NCBI GenBank assembly: GCA_043806395.1
Contig: JAZDHC010000121.1
Coordinates: 1 to 12,046, forward strand
From: CG2-30-40-21 sp043806395
GTDB lineage: Bacteria > UBA9089 > CG2-30-40-21
Length of the DNA stretch: 12,046 bases
Direction: 5' to 3'
The translations under genes were made by a program, and so were the position numbers. Shown piece after piece: positions 1 to 8,178 of this stretch; position 1 is the first letter of the stretch; each line of letters opens with the position of its first letter. The notes under the pieces were generated by a model that made no database searches, was not told where the DNA came from, and saw nothing but the letters and a program-made list of their open reading frames with translations.

Positions 1-63
1 GAGTCGCAGAGAAGAAACGCTGAATGAAGCATATAAATTCTCTGCGACTCTGCGTCTCTGCGG
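1..63. repeat. Short inverted/tandem intergenic repeat (CTCTGCGN units)
   Basis: Positions 1-13 (GAGTCGCAGAGAA) are the exact reverse complement of 38-50, giving a 13-bp stem around a 24-nt AT-rich loop. From 40 to 63 there are three perfect 8-bp tandem units, CTCTGCGA, CTCTGCGT and CTCTGCGG, which overlap the right arm. The element touches the window edge, so its left limit is unknown. Repeats built on CTCTGCGTCTCTGCGG occur between genes in many unrelated environmental bacteria. Its role here (non-autonomous mobile element, structured RNA or terminator of an upstream gene) cannot be decided from this copy. Confidence 0.7.
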
Positions 64-213
64 TTCATAATGAGAATTACTGCCTACCGACAATTAAGAG
101 TTGTTGAGACAATAGTGTTGCACTTGCTACTGGCTAACAAGTTTGCAATATCAAGGCAGAGAAAGTATTTCTCCTTGAGGTCGAAATAACAGAGAAGGGA
201 AAAAATTACAACA

Positions 214-2490
214 ATGACTATAATAGTAAAGCCATGGCATGAGATATTGGCACAACGATATTTCTTATTATTAATATTAGCGATTTCTTTGTCTCCTGCC
301 ATAGCCATATCCTCACCAGCAATATCCTCCCTCGTGTGGACACAAGCCTCATCTCCTGATACAACTGGCACATACTATGGATTGGCTTTGTTTGATCTGG
401 ATGAGGATGGCCGGCTGGATATTGTGGCTACTAAGTATAATCAAGGGTTGGAAATATGGCTCAATACCACGGGAGGCTGGATTCAGGAGAAAACCAACCT
501 TCCTGAAAAGGGATTTTATACACAGGTGGCTGTATGTGACCTGAATGGGGACAAAAAAGGGGTAACACCCCTGGCACCTGCTATCCTTGCTGCAAGGGAT
601 GGAGGCGGTATTGAGCTCTGGCTTGGAAAGGATAAGGGGCTATGGGAACTTTCTATGGCAGGCTTGCCTGATAGGGGAAGGTATTTTGATGTTAAAGTTC
701 TGAACTCAGGAAGTCAAAAAAAGATTCTTGCAGCTTTAGACAAGGGGATACGGGTCTGGGACTGTAATGACCGTGGAGAATGGATCGCTGCAGGAGAAGG
801 GTTGCCTGTGTATGAGTATTATCATGCTGTTGAAGCTGTTGACATTAACCTTGATGGTAATCTTGACCTGATTGCTGGCAATAGCAATAATGGCGGGGTT
901 AAGGCCTGGCTTGGTAATAGTAAAGGACATTGGCAGTATGCTGCATCTGGACTTCCGACAACAGGAAGTTATTATGGGCTGACGGCTTCTGACATTAATC
1001 TTGATGGTAAGCCGGATATTATAGCTGCAAGCAATAGCAATCAGGGTCTGGCAGTCTTTTCTGAGATTTCCGGTAAATGGACGACAACAGGCACAGGATT
1101 GCCCTTCACAGGGAATTATTACAGTGTGATATGTGAGGATTTTAACCTTGACGGCAATCCAGATATTGCTGCGGCTAATAACGATAATGAGGGGCTTAGT
1201 GTCTGGCTTGGCAATGGCAAGGGGAATTTTTTGCTTGCCTCTGTGGGTTTACCTACCAAAGGATATTATCACAGCATAGCCATAGGGGATATTAACCAGG
1301 ATAAATATCCGGATATTGTTACTGCCTCCTCAGATGGTCTTCGTGTTTACTGTGGCGGGCCGGGCAATGTTGCTTTTCTTGGCTGGTCAGGCAAAATGGG
1401 GTATGCTACAGATGGCATACAGCCGGAATATGGTACTTTGGCAACGCTATTTACCTATCAGGTAAATTATATTAATACAAAAAATCTGGCACCACAAAAA
1501 GGCTATCCCATGCTTAAAATATACGATAATCATCCATTATCTGGTAGCCATGGAATGACCCCAGTGAATAATGAAGATAATGCCTACACGGATGGAAGGC
1601 TTTATTCCTATACCACCACCCTTCCTTTGAGTGAACACGGCTATAGTTATCAGATTGAGGCAATAGATACAGAAGGCAATATTGCCATTGGTACACCTGT
1701 TCACCCTCAACAAGGACCAAGGGTAACCATGGAGGATATCGACAGACAGGACTGGATGCAGATAAGTACACCTGAAACCTCAAGGGAGCATTATTCTATG
1801 CAATTGGGGGATATTAACATGGATGGCAAGTTGGATGTAGTGGCAGCTTCCTCAAGTGGGATTAAGGTCTGGATGGCTGGGGATGGTGGGGTTTGGTTAC
1901 CGGCATCACATGGGCTACCCACAGCAGATTTTTATTATGGTATTAGCCTTGTTGATTTTAACCTCGACGGCTTAATGGATATAGTGGCTACAAAGCTGAA
2001 AGGGGTGGAGGCATGGCTTGGTGATGGTCAGGGAAGATGGACTAAGGCATCCTATGGATTGCCAGAAGAGGGATTCTTTTATGGGGTTGTAGCCTGTGAT
2101 GTGAATATGGATGGATTTCCAGATATTATTGCCGGGACAAATGACCAGAAAGGGCTGCGGGTCTGGCTGGGCAATGGCAAGTGGAAGTGGAGGCTTAGCT
2201 CAGAGGGTTTGCCAACAGATGAACGGCTCTGTAGTGTTGCGGTTTGTGATTTAAATAATGATGGAATACCAGATATTGTTGCCGGTGATTACAACGGTAT
2301 TCGAGCCTGGCTTCAGATGAGCCCGAAAAAAATGGAATATGTTGGAAAACTGCCAGTGTCTACGCGGTTTGATCTTGCGGGCCAACCAGATATTTTATTT
2401 GGCAGGTACGATGGCATTATCATGGGCTGGACAGGGGAAAAGGCAGGGAAATGGGTGCATTCGTTTACTGATTTAGGGGGGGTGGAGTAA
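214..2490 (+). CDS. Secreted FG-GAP/VCBS repeat beta-propeller protein with central Ig-like domain
   Basis: This 758-residue protein is probably exported. A Sec signal peptide (residues 1-31, hydrophobic core about 16-27) ends in a likely cleavage site at SPAIA/IS. The rest is FG-GAP/VCBS repeats of 45-50 residues, each with a calcium-loop type motif (D-x-N-x-D-G-x-x-D-I-x-A) and a closing GLPxxGxYY. Seven repeats lie at about residues 41-390 (loops near 61, 109, 160 degenerate, 210, 260, 309 and 359), enough for one seven-bladed propeller. Residues about 395-505 form a different beta-rich domain with FTYQVNY and YTDGRLYSYTTTL, like Ig-fold modules of surface proteins. At least four good repeats plus a degenerate fifth follow (loops at 533, 581, 629, 679 and about 720). 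There is no C-terminal anchor or sorting motif. An AGAAGGGA-like ribosome site lies about 14 nt before ATG 214, a long spacing. Family members act in surface adhesion or carbohydrate/protein binding; the ligand is unknown. It is the only plus-strand gene. Confidence 0.88.
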   Translation: MTIIVKPWHEILAQRYFLLLILAISLSPAIAISSPAISSLVWTQASSPDTTGTYYGLALFDLDEDGRLDIVATKYNQGLEIWLNTTGGWIQEKTNLPEKGFYTQVAVCDLNGDKKGVTPLAPAILAARDGGGIELWLGKDKGLWELSMAGLPDRGRYFDVKVLNSGSQKKILAALDKGIRVWDCNDRGEWIAAGEGLPVYEYYHAVEAVDINLDGNLDLIAGNSNNGGVKAWLGNSKGHWQYAASGLPTTGSYYGLTASDINLDGKPDIIAASNSNQGLAVFSEISGKWTTTGTGLPFTGNYYSVICEDFNLDGNPDIAAANNDNEGLSVWLGNGKGNFLLASVGLPTKGYYHSIAIGDINQDKYPDIVTASSDGLRVYCGGPGNVAFLGWSGKMGYATDGIQPEYGTLATLFTYQVNYINTKNLAPQKGYPMLKIYDNHPLSGSHGMTPVNNEDNAYTDGRLYSYTTTLPLSEHGYSYQIEAIDTEGNIAIGTPVHPQQGPRVTMEDIDRQDWMQISTPETSREHYSMQLGDINMDGKLDVVAASSSGIKVWMAGDGGVWLPASHGLPTADFYYGISLVDFNLDGLMDIVATKLKGVEAWLGDGQGRWTKASYGLPEEGFFYGVVACDVNMDGFPDIIAGTNDQKGLRVWLGNGKWKWRLSSEGLPTDERLCSVAVCDLNNDGIPDIVAGDYNGIRAWLQMSPKKMEYVGKLPVSTRFDLAGQPDILFGRYDGIIMGWTGEKAGKWVHSFTDLGGVE

Positions 2491-2501
2491 AACCATTAAC
2501 C

Positions 2502-3788
2502 TCATTTCCCCAACATCCTTATCTCAAACCGTTCAAGGTTCATCTCTCTGGTAATCCCCCCCACAATCTCTACTTGTTCAAAGGCAGATGATTTTTCAAT
2601 AGCTGTAAGAAGGGCGGTAATAGATGGTGTCCAACCTGTAATCCGACACTGGCTTTCCTTGATATTCACACTCTCTAATTGTGTTCCTGTGGGAACGATC
2701 AGGGTCAACTTATTGAGTATATCTAAATAACATGGGGTATCTAAAGTCACTTTATTTAATTTTTCCACATTTTTTGTAAACTGTTCAAGGGATGTTTTAT
2801 TGTCTATAATGCCTGCAACCTTGGGTTGTATTCTATTAATCTCAGCCTTTGTGAGTTGCAATGCGTTCTCCATCTTTTTTATATGTATCAGGAATAACAG
2901 ATTTATGCAGAATATTATCAAGATCAAAAGAAGGATAGTGGTTTTAATTTGCTTGTTCAATTCTTTCTTTACCTGTATCCCTTTTTCAGGGTGAAGGTTT
3001 ATCTTTAATCCTGAAGAGGATAAATTATTTAAGGCAAGGGCAATGGGTACCGGGGATGTATATTTGATTTGTGGTGCCCATCTGATGGAATCTGGCAAGG
3101 TTAATTCTTCTGCCGCAGTCTCACCTGATTTAATCCTTAATTGCCTTGAATCCTCGCCAGTAAGGATTATTTTCCCTGTAGAATATTCCCGTATTGTCTT
3201 GATTATTTCTGATTGTTCCTGAATTGTATAGACAAGGCTCAAGCAACCATCCCTGACCACAAATATCTCTGTACATTCTTTTTCCCTGTGGCATAATATC
3301 CAATCCTTCCCCCGCTCCTGCTGGAGGCAAAGGTTGAGTAAAGCAAGGGATGAAACAGACACAGCGATACTATCAGCCTTAATTTCCTTTACTGACTCAA
3401 GATACGACTCAACCACAGCTTTTGGAACCGCAACCAATAGAATCCTTGTTTTTTCTGCCTGCTGAATGACACAAAAATCATAAACCACATTCTGGATAGG
3501 ATAGGGAATATGTTCCTCAACCTCATACTCCAATGCCTTTTTCAAGTCAGCATCTTTTAGTAAAGGCATCTCAATTATCTTCATAAACACATATCGCCGA
3601 GGGATATTCATAACTATATCCTTGGATGAAGAAAATCCAGGGGCAAGGGTGGAAAGGATCTGTTGACTCGTTTCTCCAGCAGGGACAGCCTGTTCCATAT
3701 ATGCCTCTACCATTGATGAAGACCAACCTTGATGCACCGTAGCGATCCTTATGGCTGATTCAGTTATTTCGATGCTGGTAATTTTCAT
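2502..3788 (-). CDS. Fused PilM-PilN / GspL-like type IV pilus or type II secretion platform protein
   Basis: This 428-residue protein joins a cytoplasmic actin-like half to a membrane-anchored periplasmic half. Residues 1-265 resemble PilM/GspL: MKITSIEITESAIRIA at the start, and a segment near 70-105 with EMPL, LKKALEYEVEEHIPYP and VYDF, typical of PilM/competence ATPase-like proteins. Residues about 283-301 are a single membrane helix, preceded by INLHPEKG and a basic stretch as in PilN. A coiled linker (about 303-345) leads to a PilN-type ferredoxin-like domain (about 350-428) with LDILNKLTLIVPTGTQLESV and RITGWTPS. PilM and PilN are usually separate genes; GspL combines the two parts in type II secretion. 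No other pilus or secretion gene is visible. ATG 3788 has AAGGA 7 nt upstream. It lies 43 nt after the HD-GYP gene and may share its transcript. Whether it serves a pilus, pseudopilus or another envelope machine is open. Confidence 0.82.
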   Translation of the reverse strand: MKITSIEITESAIRIATVHQGWSSSMVEAYMEQAVPAGETSQQILSTLAPGFSSSKDIVMNIPRRYVFMKIIEMPLLKDADLKKALEYEVEEHIPYPIQNVVYDFCVIQQAEKTRILLVAVPKAVVESYLESVKEIKADSIAVSVSSLALLNLCLQQERGKDWILCHREKECTEIFVVRDGCLSLVYTIQEQSEIIKTIREYSTGKIILTGEDSRQLRIKSGETAAEELTLPDSIRWAPQIKYTSPVPIALALNNLSSSGLKINLHPEKGIQVKKELNKQIKTTILLLILIIFCINLLFLIHIKKMENALQLTKAEINRIQPKVAGIIDNKTSLEQFTKNVEKLNKVTLDTPCYLDILNKLTLIVPTGTQLESVNIKESQCRITGWTPSITALLTAIEKSSAFEQVEIVGGITREMNLERFEIRMLGK

Positions 3789-3831
3789 GATTATATCCTT
3801 AATGCTGGTGAGATTATCAGATTGCCGTAGA

Positions 3832-5094
3832 TTATTCTATATTTTCCACAATTTCGAGAAATTTTTTCACGATTTCAGGGTCAAATTGTGTACCGCTATT
3901 GATTAATAACTGGGAATTAGTTTCATTTTTTTCCATAGCCTTACGATAGGATCTGTTAGAGGTCATAGCCTCGTAGGCGTCAGCAACATGAAGAATGCGG
4001 GCAAAGAGAGAGATTTCATTATTTGATATCCCGTTAGGATACCCCTTGCCATCATATCGTTCATGATGAGAATAAACAGCATTAACTATCTCACTGGAAA
4101 ATGTGATTGATTCTATAATCATTGCCCCAATCTCTGGATGTTTTTTTATCTGTTGAAATTCTTCGAACAAGAGGCGATCTGGCTTATTTAAGATTTGTCT
4201 GCTAATCCCAATCTTGCCAATATCATGGAGCAATCCAGCTGTTTTAATATCCTCAACCTCTGCCTCACTTAAATCAAGATGAATGGCTAAAATAGAGGCT
4301 ATCTTGGCCACTCGTTCACAATGCCCACAAGTATAAGTGTCTTTTGCCTCTATTGCCTTCAGGAGAGCAAATATCCCGTGTTCAAGGCTGTTTGTTTGTT
4401 CCTCAGAAAGATTAATATTGGCTAAGGCTAAAGATGCATTGACCATTAAGATATAGAGAAGATTGATCTCATGGGAGCTATATGGTTTCTTATTCGGTTT
4501 CTCATCAATACCAATTACCCCTAACAAATCATGATTATGAAATAATGGAAATAAAAGCTCTATTTCCCTATCCTCAAACCATCCTTTCATTTCCAGTATA
4601 TCACCCTTTTTCAGGACACCCCTTGTTACGGTTATCTTTTGGATAATAGGATGATCTATATCCAGCTCAGAATGCTTAGCCGTTTCTTTAGTGATATCCC
4701 TGTCAATCATTGTCAGATATCTCTGTTGTTCCTTATTCATCAAAAAAACCGTTATCTTATTATGCATTGATATGTTAGATAGAGTCTGTTTCAGAGCATA
4801 GCACAGAACCTCTTTATTAAGCATAGAAATAGCAGTCATAGAAAATCTATTGATTGCCAGTTCCTGTTTATATGCCTTTTTAAGGAATACTTTATCAACA
4901 TATCGTTCTACTTGCTTGCTTAAGGATGGAAAATAGATAGCTATACCTAAGCTTGTTATAAACACTGGCAAAACCAATTGCTGAATTGGGAGATTGCCAA
5001 GAAGCGTCTCAATAGCAATAATTATCGATATTAAGCCAGCGATCATAATACTTGTTATTATAGTACAGAGAATATTTCTTGTTTTATTTATCAT
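3832..5094 (-). CDS. Membrane-anchored GAF-HD-GYP protein, probable cyclic-di-GMP phosphodiesterase
   Basis: Two membrane helices (about 10-30 and 36-56) are followed by a linker (QVERYVDKVFLKKAYKQEL), a GAF-like domain (about 80-225) and a C-terminal HD-GYP domain (about 235-415). Catalytic and metal-binding residues are intact: GHCERV (H258), LLHDIGKIG (H290, D291, K294), KKHP (H319), HHERYDGKGYP (H343, H344, then G351-Y352-P353) and ADAYEAM (D372). HD-GYP enzymes hydrolyse cyclic-di-GMP to pGpG or GMP, so this copy should be active. The GAF region probably senses a ligand or mediates dimerisation. The linker and GAF match the 648-residue protein encoded just upstream, of which this looks like a paralogue lacking most of the membrane sensor. 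ATG 5094 has AGGTGA immediately upstream. Spacing of 47 nt from the upstream gene and 43 nt to the pilus-type gene suggests one operon. Confidence 0.9.
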   Translation of the reverse strand: MINKTRNILCTIITSIMIAGLISIIIAIETLLGNLPIQQLVLPVFITSLGIAIYFPSLSKQVERYVDKVFLKKAYKQELAINRFSMTAISMLNKEVLCYALKQTLSNISMHNKITVFLMNKEQQRYLTMIDRDITKETAKHSELDIDHPIIQKITVTRGVLKKGDILEMKGWFEDREIELLFPLFHNHDLLGVIGIDEKPNKKPYSSHEINLLYILMVNASLALANINLSEEQTNSLEHGIFALLKAIEAKDTYTCGHCERVAKIASILAIHLDLSEAEVEDIKTAGLLHDIGKIGISRQILNKPDRLLFEEFQQIKKHPEIGAMIIESITFSSEIVNAVYSHHERYDGKGYPNGISNNEISLFARILHVADAYEAMTSNRSYRKAMEKNETNSQLLINSGTQFDPEIVKKFLEIVENIE

Positions 5095-5130
5095 TTATCA
5101 CCTATTGGTCGACGGTTCACATTTGATTCC

Positions 5131-5145
5131 TGGACTATCGACTAT
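5131..5145. repeat. TGGACTATCGACTAT, left copy of an inverted pair
   Basis: This 15-mer matches the reverse complement of 7114-7128 with one mismatch (TGGACTATYGACTAT). It lies in the short gap after the 648-residue HD-GYP gene and contributes that gene's TAG stop (5142-5144). Significance is uncertain. Confidence 0.4.
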
Positions 5146-7088
5146 CTTTCTTCATTGACTATATCTACCAATATATCGATAACTCTTGAGTCAAACAGGG
5201 TATGGCGGCCATTCTTAAGCTGATTTATGGCTTCATCGATACTCAAGGCATCTCTATATGCCCTATTTGAGATCATGGCTACAAAAGCATCGACAGCACC
5301 TATTATTCTGACTGGCAGGCTAATCTCTTCCTCCTTCAACCCATAAGGATAGCCGCTGCCATTTAGCCTCTCATGGTGTAAAAGGATTATATCATTTACC
5401 TCGTTTGATAAATGGATTGACTTGATTATCTCAATCCCGATATGTGGATGCTTTTTAATATCCTCAAACTCCTCTTGAGTCAGGCTTGTCTTTTTTTCTA
5501 TGATTTCTTCGTTTAACCCAATTTTACCAACATCATGGAGAATACTGCCAACCCGCAACGACTCAAGGGCAGCATCATTCAACCCAAGTCGTTGTCCAAT
5601 GTTAAGGACATAGCCCTCAATCATCTTTATATGACCATAGGTATACAAATCTTTAACCTCAACAGCTATCCCTAAAGCATGAATAATGTTAAAAAGATTA
5701 TTTACTTTTTTCTCCAATAGATTAATATTCTTTACGATTAGTCCCATTTCATAGGATAAGGCTAATAAAAAATTTATATCCCCCTCACTATAGTCAAGCT
5801 CACTTAACTTCTGACCAAGATTGATTAGACCAATCAATTTGTTCTCAAAAAATAAAGGGATGATTAAATGGGCAAAAACATCATCCATCCTCTCTATCAA
5901 CCCATTATGAAACTGTCTAAAATTTGGGTCGTCCATAATCTCTCGTCTTAATAGTTCTCGCTTTTCATCGTTAAACCAGCGAATAATTGCATCCTCTGTT
6001 CCAAATTTAGCACTTTTACACTTACCAAGAGAATGATAAATAACATACTCTTGTTTTTCATTAAGCACCATTATTGAAACATTTTTCATAGGTATAGTTT
6101 TTGTAATAACCTGAAGGATATTACCCAGCAACTCCTTTTTATCCGGTGTTGTGGTAATCAGGTCATTTATGTTTTTTATAACTAATGATCTATCGTAGTT
6201 GACCCTGAAAAAAGATTTGTCAATAAAGCGTTGGAATTTTTGGTGTATTGGCTGGAGGGCACCAGCAATAATTACTCCTACAATAATAGGCGTGAAGATT
6301 GACTGATATTCGAGCATCTGTCCAAATATCCTTCCAAAGACAAACACACTGAGCAACCAAATAGCTGTAATCCCTATGGTTAATGTAGAATAAAGTATTG
6401 TTTTTTTTACAATTACCCCAATGTCCATCAATCTGTAGCGAATAATAGCGTAAGCAATCATAAAGGCATAAATGGTCAGGGCAAAGTGACCAAGTGGGTA
6501 AACCCTTATGCCTAAGACTAAAAGGATATTGGTCAGGCTGCTGATAACAATTATGGTCATACCTATAAACAAATACCTTATTCTATCCCTTTCTAAGGTA
6601 GAGGTAGTGGTTATAAGCCTATGGCCAAGCAGATAAATCCCATAGATTACATAGAAAAGAAAGGTAAAATTTAAGAATGGAGCTAAATGACCAGCTACTG
6701 GCTGATAAGTCCCGAAAACAATGGTTGCCTTTGAAATAATAAGCCCAAATCTGTCAAGAATAACAAACAAGAGGCTTAAAAGGTAAGCAGTAATGGCTAA
6801 TATCTTGTTTGTCCTACTATGGTCACCTAATAAGGCTAAGACAAAATTAAAGAAGCTTGAAAAGATAAAAAAGAGTCCAAATTGAAGGATAGCAATACCA
6901 TTCATAGCTATCTGCTCATCCTTTGCCACAGTCATGACCAACATGCCAATGCACCAAACAGCAATGCAAGACTCAAAAAAGGCAAAGGATCGATTGGTCT
7001 CAGATTTAACATTTTTGGTAAAGACAAAGATCCCCAAAAAGAGGTTAATAATGCTTGTTAAAAATAATGTATGTGGATAAAATGGCAT
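5142..7088 (-). CDS. 7TM sensor-GAF-HD-GYP protein, probable cyclic-di-GMP phosphodiesterase
   Basis: The 648-residue protein starts with eight or nine hydrophobic helices (about residues 7-280), resembling the 7TM N-terminal sensor of some histidine kinases. Then come a linker (FQRFIDKSFFRVNYDRSL), a GAF domain (about 305-455) and an HD-GYP domain (about 465-645). Metal ligands are kept: YGH (H486), ILHDVGKIG (H518, D519, K522), KKHP (H547), HHE (H571, H572) and VDAF (D600). Two positions depart from consensus: HHERLNGSGYP has Asn576 where Asp is usual, and GHIKMI lacks the usual Arg of GHSxRV. It may therefore be active with altered kinetics, or mainly a sensor. The start at ATG 7088 has only a weak GGTG 12 nt upstream. 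It lies 58 nt after the second methyltransferase gene, so it could be read through from the biosynthetic operon. Related inverted 15-mers lie at both ends (5131-5145, 7114-7128). Confidence 0.88.
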   Translation of the reverse strand: MPFYPHTLFLTSIINLFLGIFVFTKNVKSETNRSFAFFESCIAVWCIGMLVMTVAKDEQIAMNGIAILQFGLFFIFSSFFNFVLALLGDHSRTNKILAITAYLLSLLFVILDRFGLIISKATIVFGTYQPVAGHLAPFLNFTFLFYVIYGIYLLGHRLITTTSTLERDRIRYLFIGMTIIVISSLTNILLVLGIRVYPLGHFALTIYAFMIAYAIIRYRLMDIGVIVKKTILYSTLTIGITAIWLLSVFVFGRIFGQMLEYQSIFTPIIVGVIIAGALQPIHQKFQRFIDKSFFRVNYDRSLVIKNINDLITTTPDKKELLGNILQVITKTIPMKNVSIMVLNEKQEYVIYHSLGKCKSAKFGTEDAIIRWFNDEKRELLRREIMDDPNFRQFHNGLIERMDDVFAHLIIPLFFENKLIGLINLGQKLSELDYSEGDINFLLALSYEMGLIVKNINLLEKKVNNLFNIIHALGIAVEVKDLYTYGHIKMIEGYVLNIGQRLGLNDAALESLRVGSILHDVGKIGLNEEIIEKKTSLTQEEFEDIKKHPHIGIEIIKSIHLSNEVNDIILLHHERLNGSGYPYGLKEEEISLPVRIIGAVDAFVAMISNRAYRDALSIDEAINQLKNGRHTLFDSRVIDILVDIVNEER

Positions 7089-7113
7089 GATTTTTTAACA
7101 CCAAATGTAAAAT

Positions 7114-7128
7114 ATAGTCAATAGTCCA
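7114..7128. repeat. ATAGTCAATAGTCCA, right copy of an inverted pair
   Basis: Inverted partner of 5131-5145 (14 of 15 bases), placed in the gap between the second ICMT-type gene and the 648-residue HD-GYP gene. The pair brackets that gene. It may be a dispersed intergenic repeat or a coincidence of short GACTAT units. Confidence 0.4.
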
Positions 7129-7146
7129 CAATGGATATTGCTATCC

Positions 7147-7728
7147 CTACCGTCGTTTCAAAGGCATAAAGGCATAAACCCGTTTCTTATATTCAAGATA
7201 CTCACTTCCAAACTGCTCTATCAATGCCTTTTCTTCTAAATAAACTCGATAAAACATAAAAGGGAAAAAAAGCACTAATGTCATGATAAAAGAATAATAA
7301 GCGTTAGAAATTAAGGTTAACCCTAATACCTCCAACATCACACATAATGCTAAAGGATGCCTCAAGTATGCATAAGGACCATTGGTGACTACTTTATGAT
7401 CATGGATTATCTTTATATCCTGACTCATCTGTTGTCCCAGGGCAGTAGCTGCTACTGCCCTTAATGGGATGACGATAATATACATCAGCAAACCAAACAC
7501 ACTAATAAGGATGTTTATTTGGCGAGTATGAAGCATAACACAATAGTAGAAATATTCAGATATAGAGCCTATAAAGACAGAAAGGTATAAAAAAAGCATT
7601 ATTGCAAAATTAAAGCCTGCATGAACCTTCCCTGGTTTAGACTCACCAGCATAGGATTTACTCAGCCTTGTCAGCCGATAAACAATAGAAATAATAAGAA
7701 AAGCAATATAAGCAAGTGTGAAGTTCAT
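7147..7728 (-). CDS. ICMT/PEMT-type membrane methyltransferase (copy B)
   Basis: This 193-residue protein has several membrane helices (about 3-17, 38-60, 70-92, 128-158) and the C-terminal signature of the isoprenylcysteine carboxyl methyltransferase / phospholipid methyltransferase superfamily: NGPYAYLRHP (RHP at 123-125), then YLEEKALIEQFGSEYLEYKKRV (EE at 165-166). Such enzymes transfer methyl groups from S-adenosylmethionine to lipophilic substrates at the membrane. Bacterial homologues often sit in polyketide or lipid clusters and methylate O or C positions rather than prenylcysteine. It begins 3 nt after the stop of the SRPBCC gene upstream, with GAGAGG-type ribosome-binding sequence inside the end of that gene, so translation is coupled. 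It is a clear paralogue of copy A at 8320-8907. Its normal end (FMPLKRR) shows what copy A lacks. The substrate is unknown. Confidence 0.87.
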   Translation of the reverse strand: MNFTLAYIAFLIISIVYRLTRLSKSYAGESKPGKVHAGFNFAIMLFLYLSVFIGSISEYFYYCVMLHTRQINILISVFGLLMYIIVIPLRAVAATALGQQMSQDIKIIHDHKVVTNGPYAYLRHPLALCVMLEVLGLTLISNAYYSFIMTLVLFFPFMFYRVYLEEKALIEQFGSEYLEYKKRVYAFMPLKRR

Positions 7729-7731
7729 AGT

Positions 7732-8172
7732 TTATACCAACCTCTCAGCCTCTTTTTTTAGATTAACCAAAAGATCAGAAGCCATATGTTTTATTACCAA
7801 ATTATAAATCATTCCTTCAAGGAACCTTCCCAATACTGGTATCCTCAGGTTAAGGGTATGAATAACACTTAATTGTGTTTTTGATTCAACCTGTTCAAAT
7901 CTCCACTCGGTTATTAACCCCTTCAAGGGACCCTTGATTTGTTCATATCTAATGGACTGGTTTGGTGTAATTATGCCTGATGAAACAAAAATAATAGGGA
8001 TTCCCATGAGTTTGATTCTAACCTCAACCTCTATTTTGTCTTGCCCCTGATTAAGTGTTTTGACATTCTTATATTCTGGGATAAACTCTGACAATTTCTC
8101 CATATCCCGGGCAATTTCAAAAACCTGTCCCAATGTTTGCTTAATCAGAATTGAATCTTTTTGATGAATCAT
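7732..8172 (-). CDS. SRPBCC (START/COQ10-like) cyclase-type protein (copy B)
   Basis: A 146-residue single-domain SRPBCC protein with a hydrophobic ligand cavity fold: SILIKQTLGQVFEIARDMEKLSEFIPEYKNV at the N-terminus, GPLKG in the middle and a long C-terminal helix. The family includes polyketide aromatase/cyclases and COQ10-like lipid-binding proteins; with a ketosynthase in the operon, a cyclase or product-binding role is plausible but inferred. The start is set at ATG 8172, because GGAGG (8179-8183) lies 6 nt upstream and this start aligns with copy A. The frame stays open to 8232, but those 20 extra codons come from the palindromic element and are probably not translated. The gene is a paralogue of 8909-9352 and is followed 3 nt later by its methyltransferase partner. 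No catalytic residue can be named with confidence. Confidence 0.85.
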   Translation of the reverse strand: MIHQKDSILIKQTLGQVFEIARDMEKLSEFIPEYKNVKTLNQGQDKIEVEVRIKLMGIPIIFVSSGIITPNQSIRYEQIKGPLKGLITEWRFEQVESKTQLSVIHTLNLRIPVLGRFLEGMIYNLVIKHMASDLLVNLKKEAERLV

Positions 8173-8178
8173 CCTTTG

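Noticed and set aside
103..150. Promoter for the FG-GAP gene (TTGAGA or TTGCAC as -35)
   Set aside because: No -10 hexamer lies at a convincing 16-18 bp spacing for either candidate.
84..371. 95-residue minus-strand frame over the leader and signal-peptide region
   Set aside because: It overlaps the well-supported FG-GAP gene on the other strand and has no recognised motif or ribosome site.
2476..2482. Run of seven G near the end of the FG-GAP gene as a phase-variation tract
   Set aside because: It lies about three codons before the stop, so slippage would alter only the extreme C-terminus.
2470..2515. Possible bidirectional terminator between the convergent genes
   Set aside because: The G-rich and C-rich stretches do not form a convincing stem and there is no U-run.
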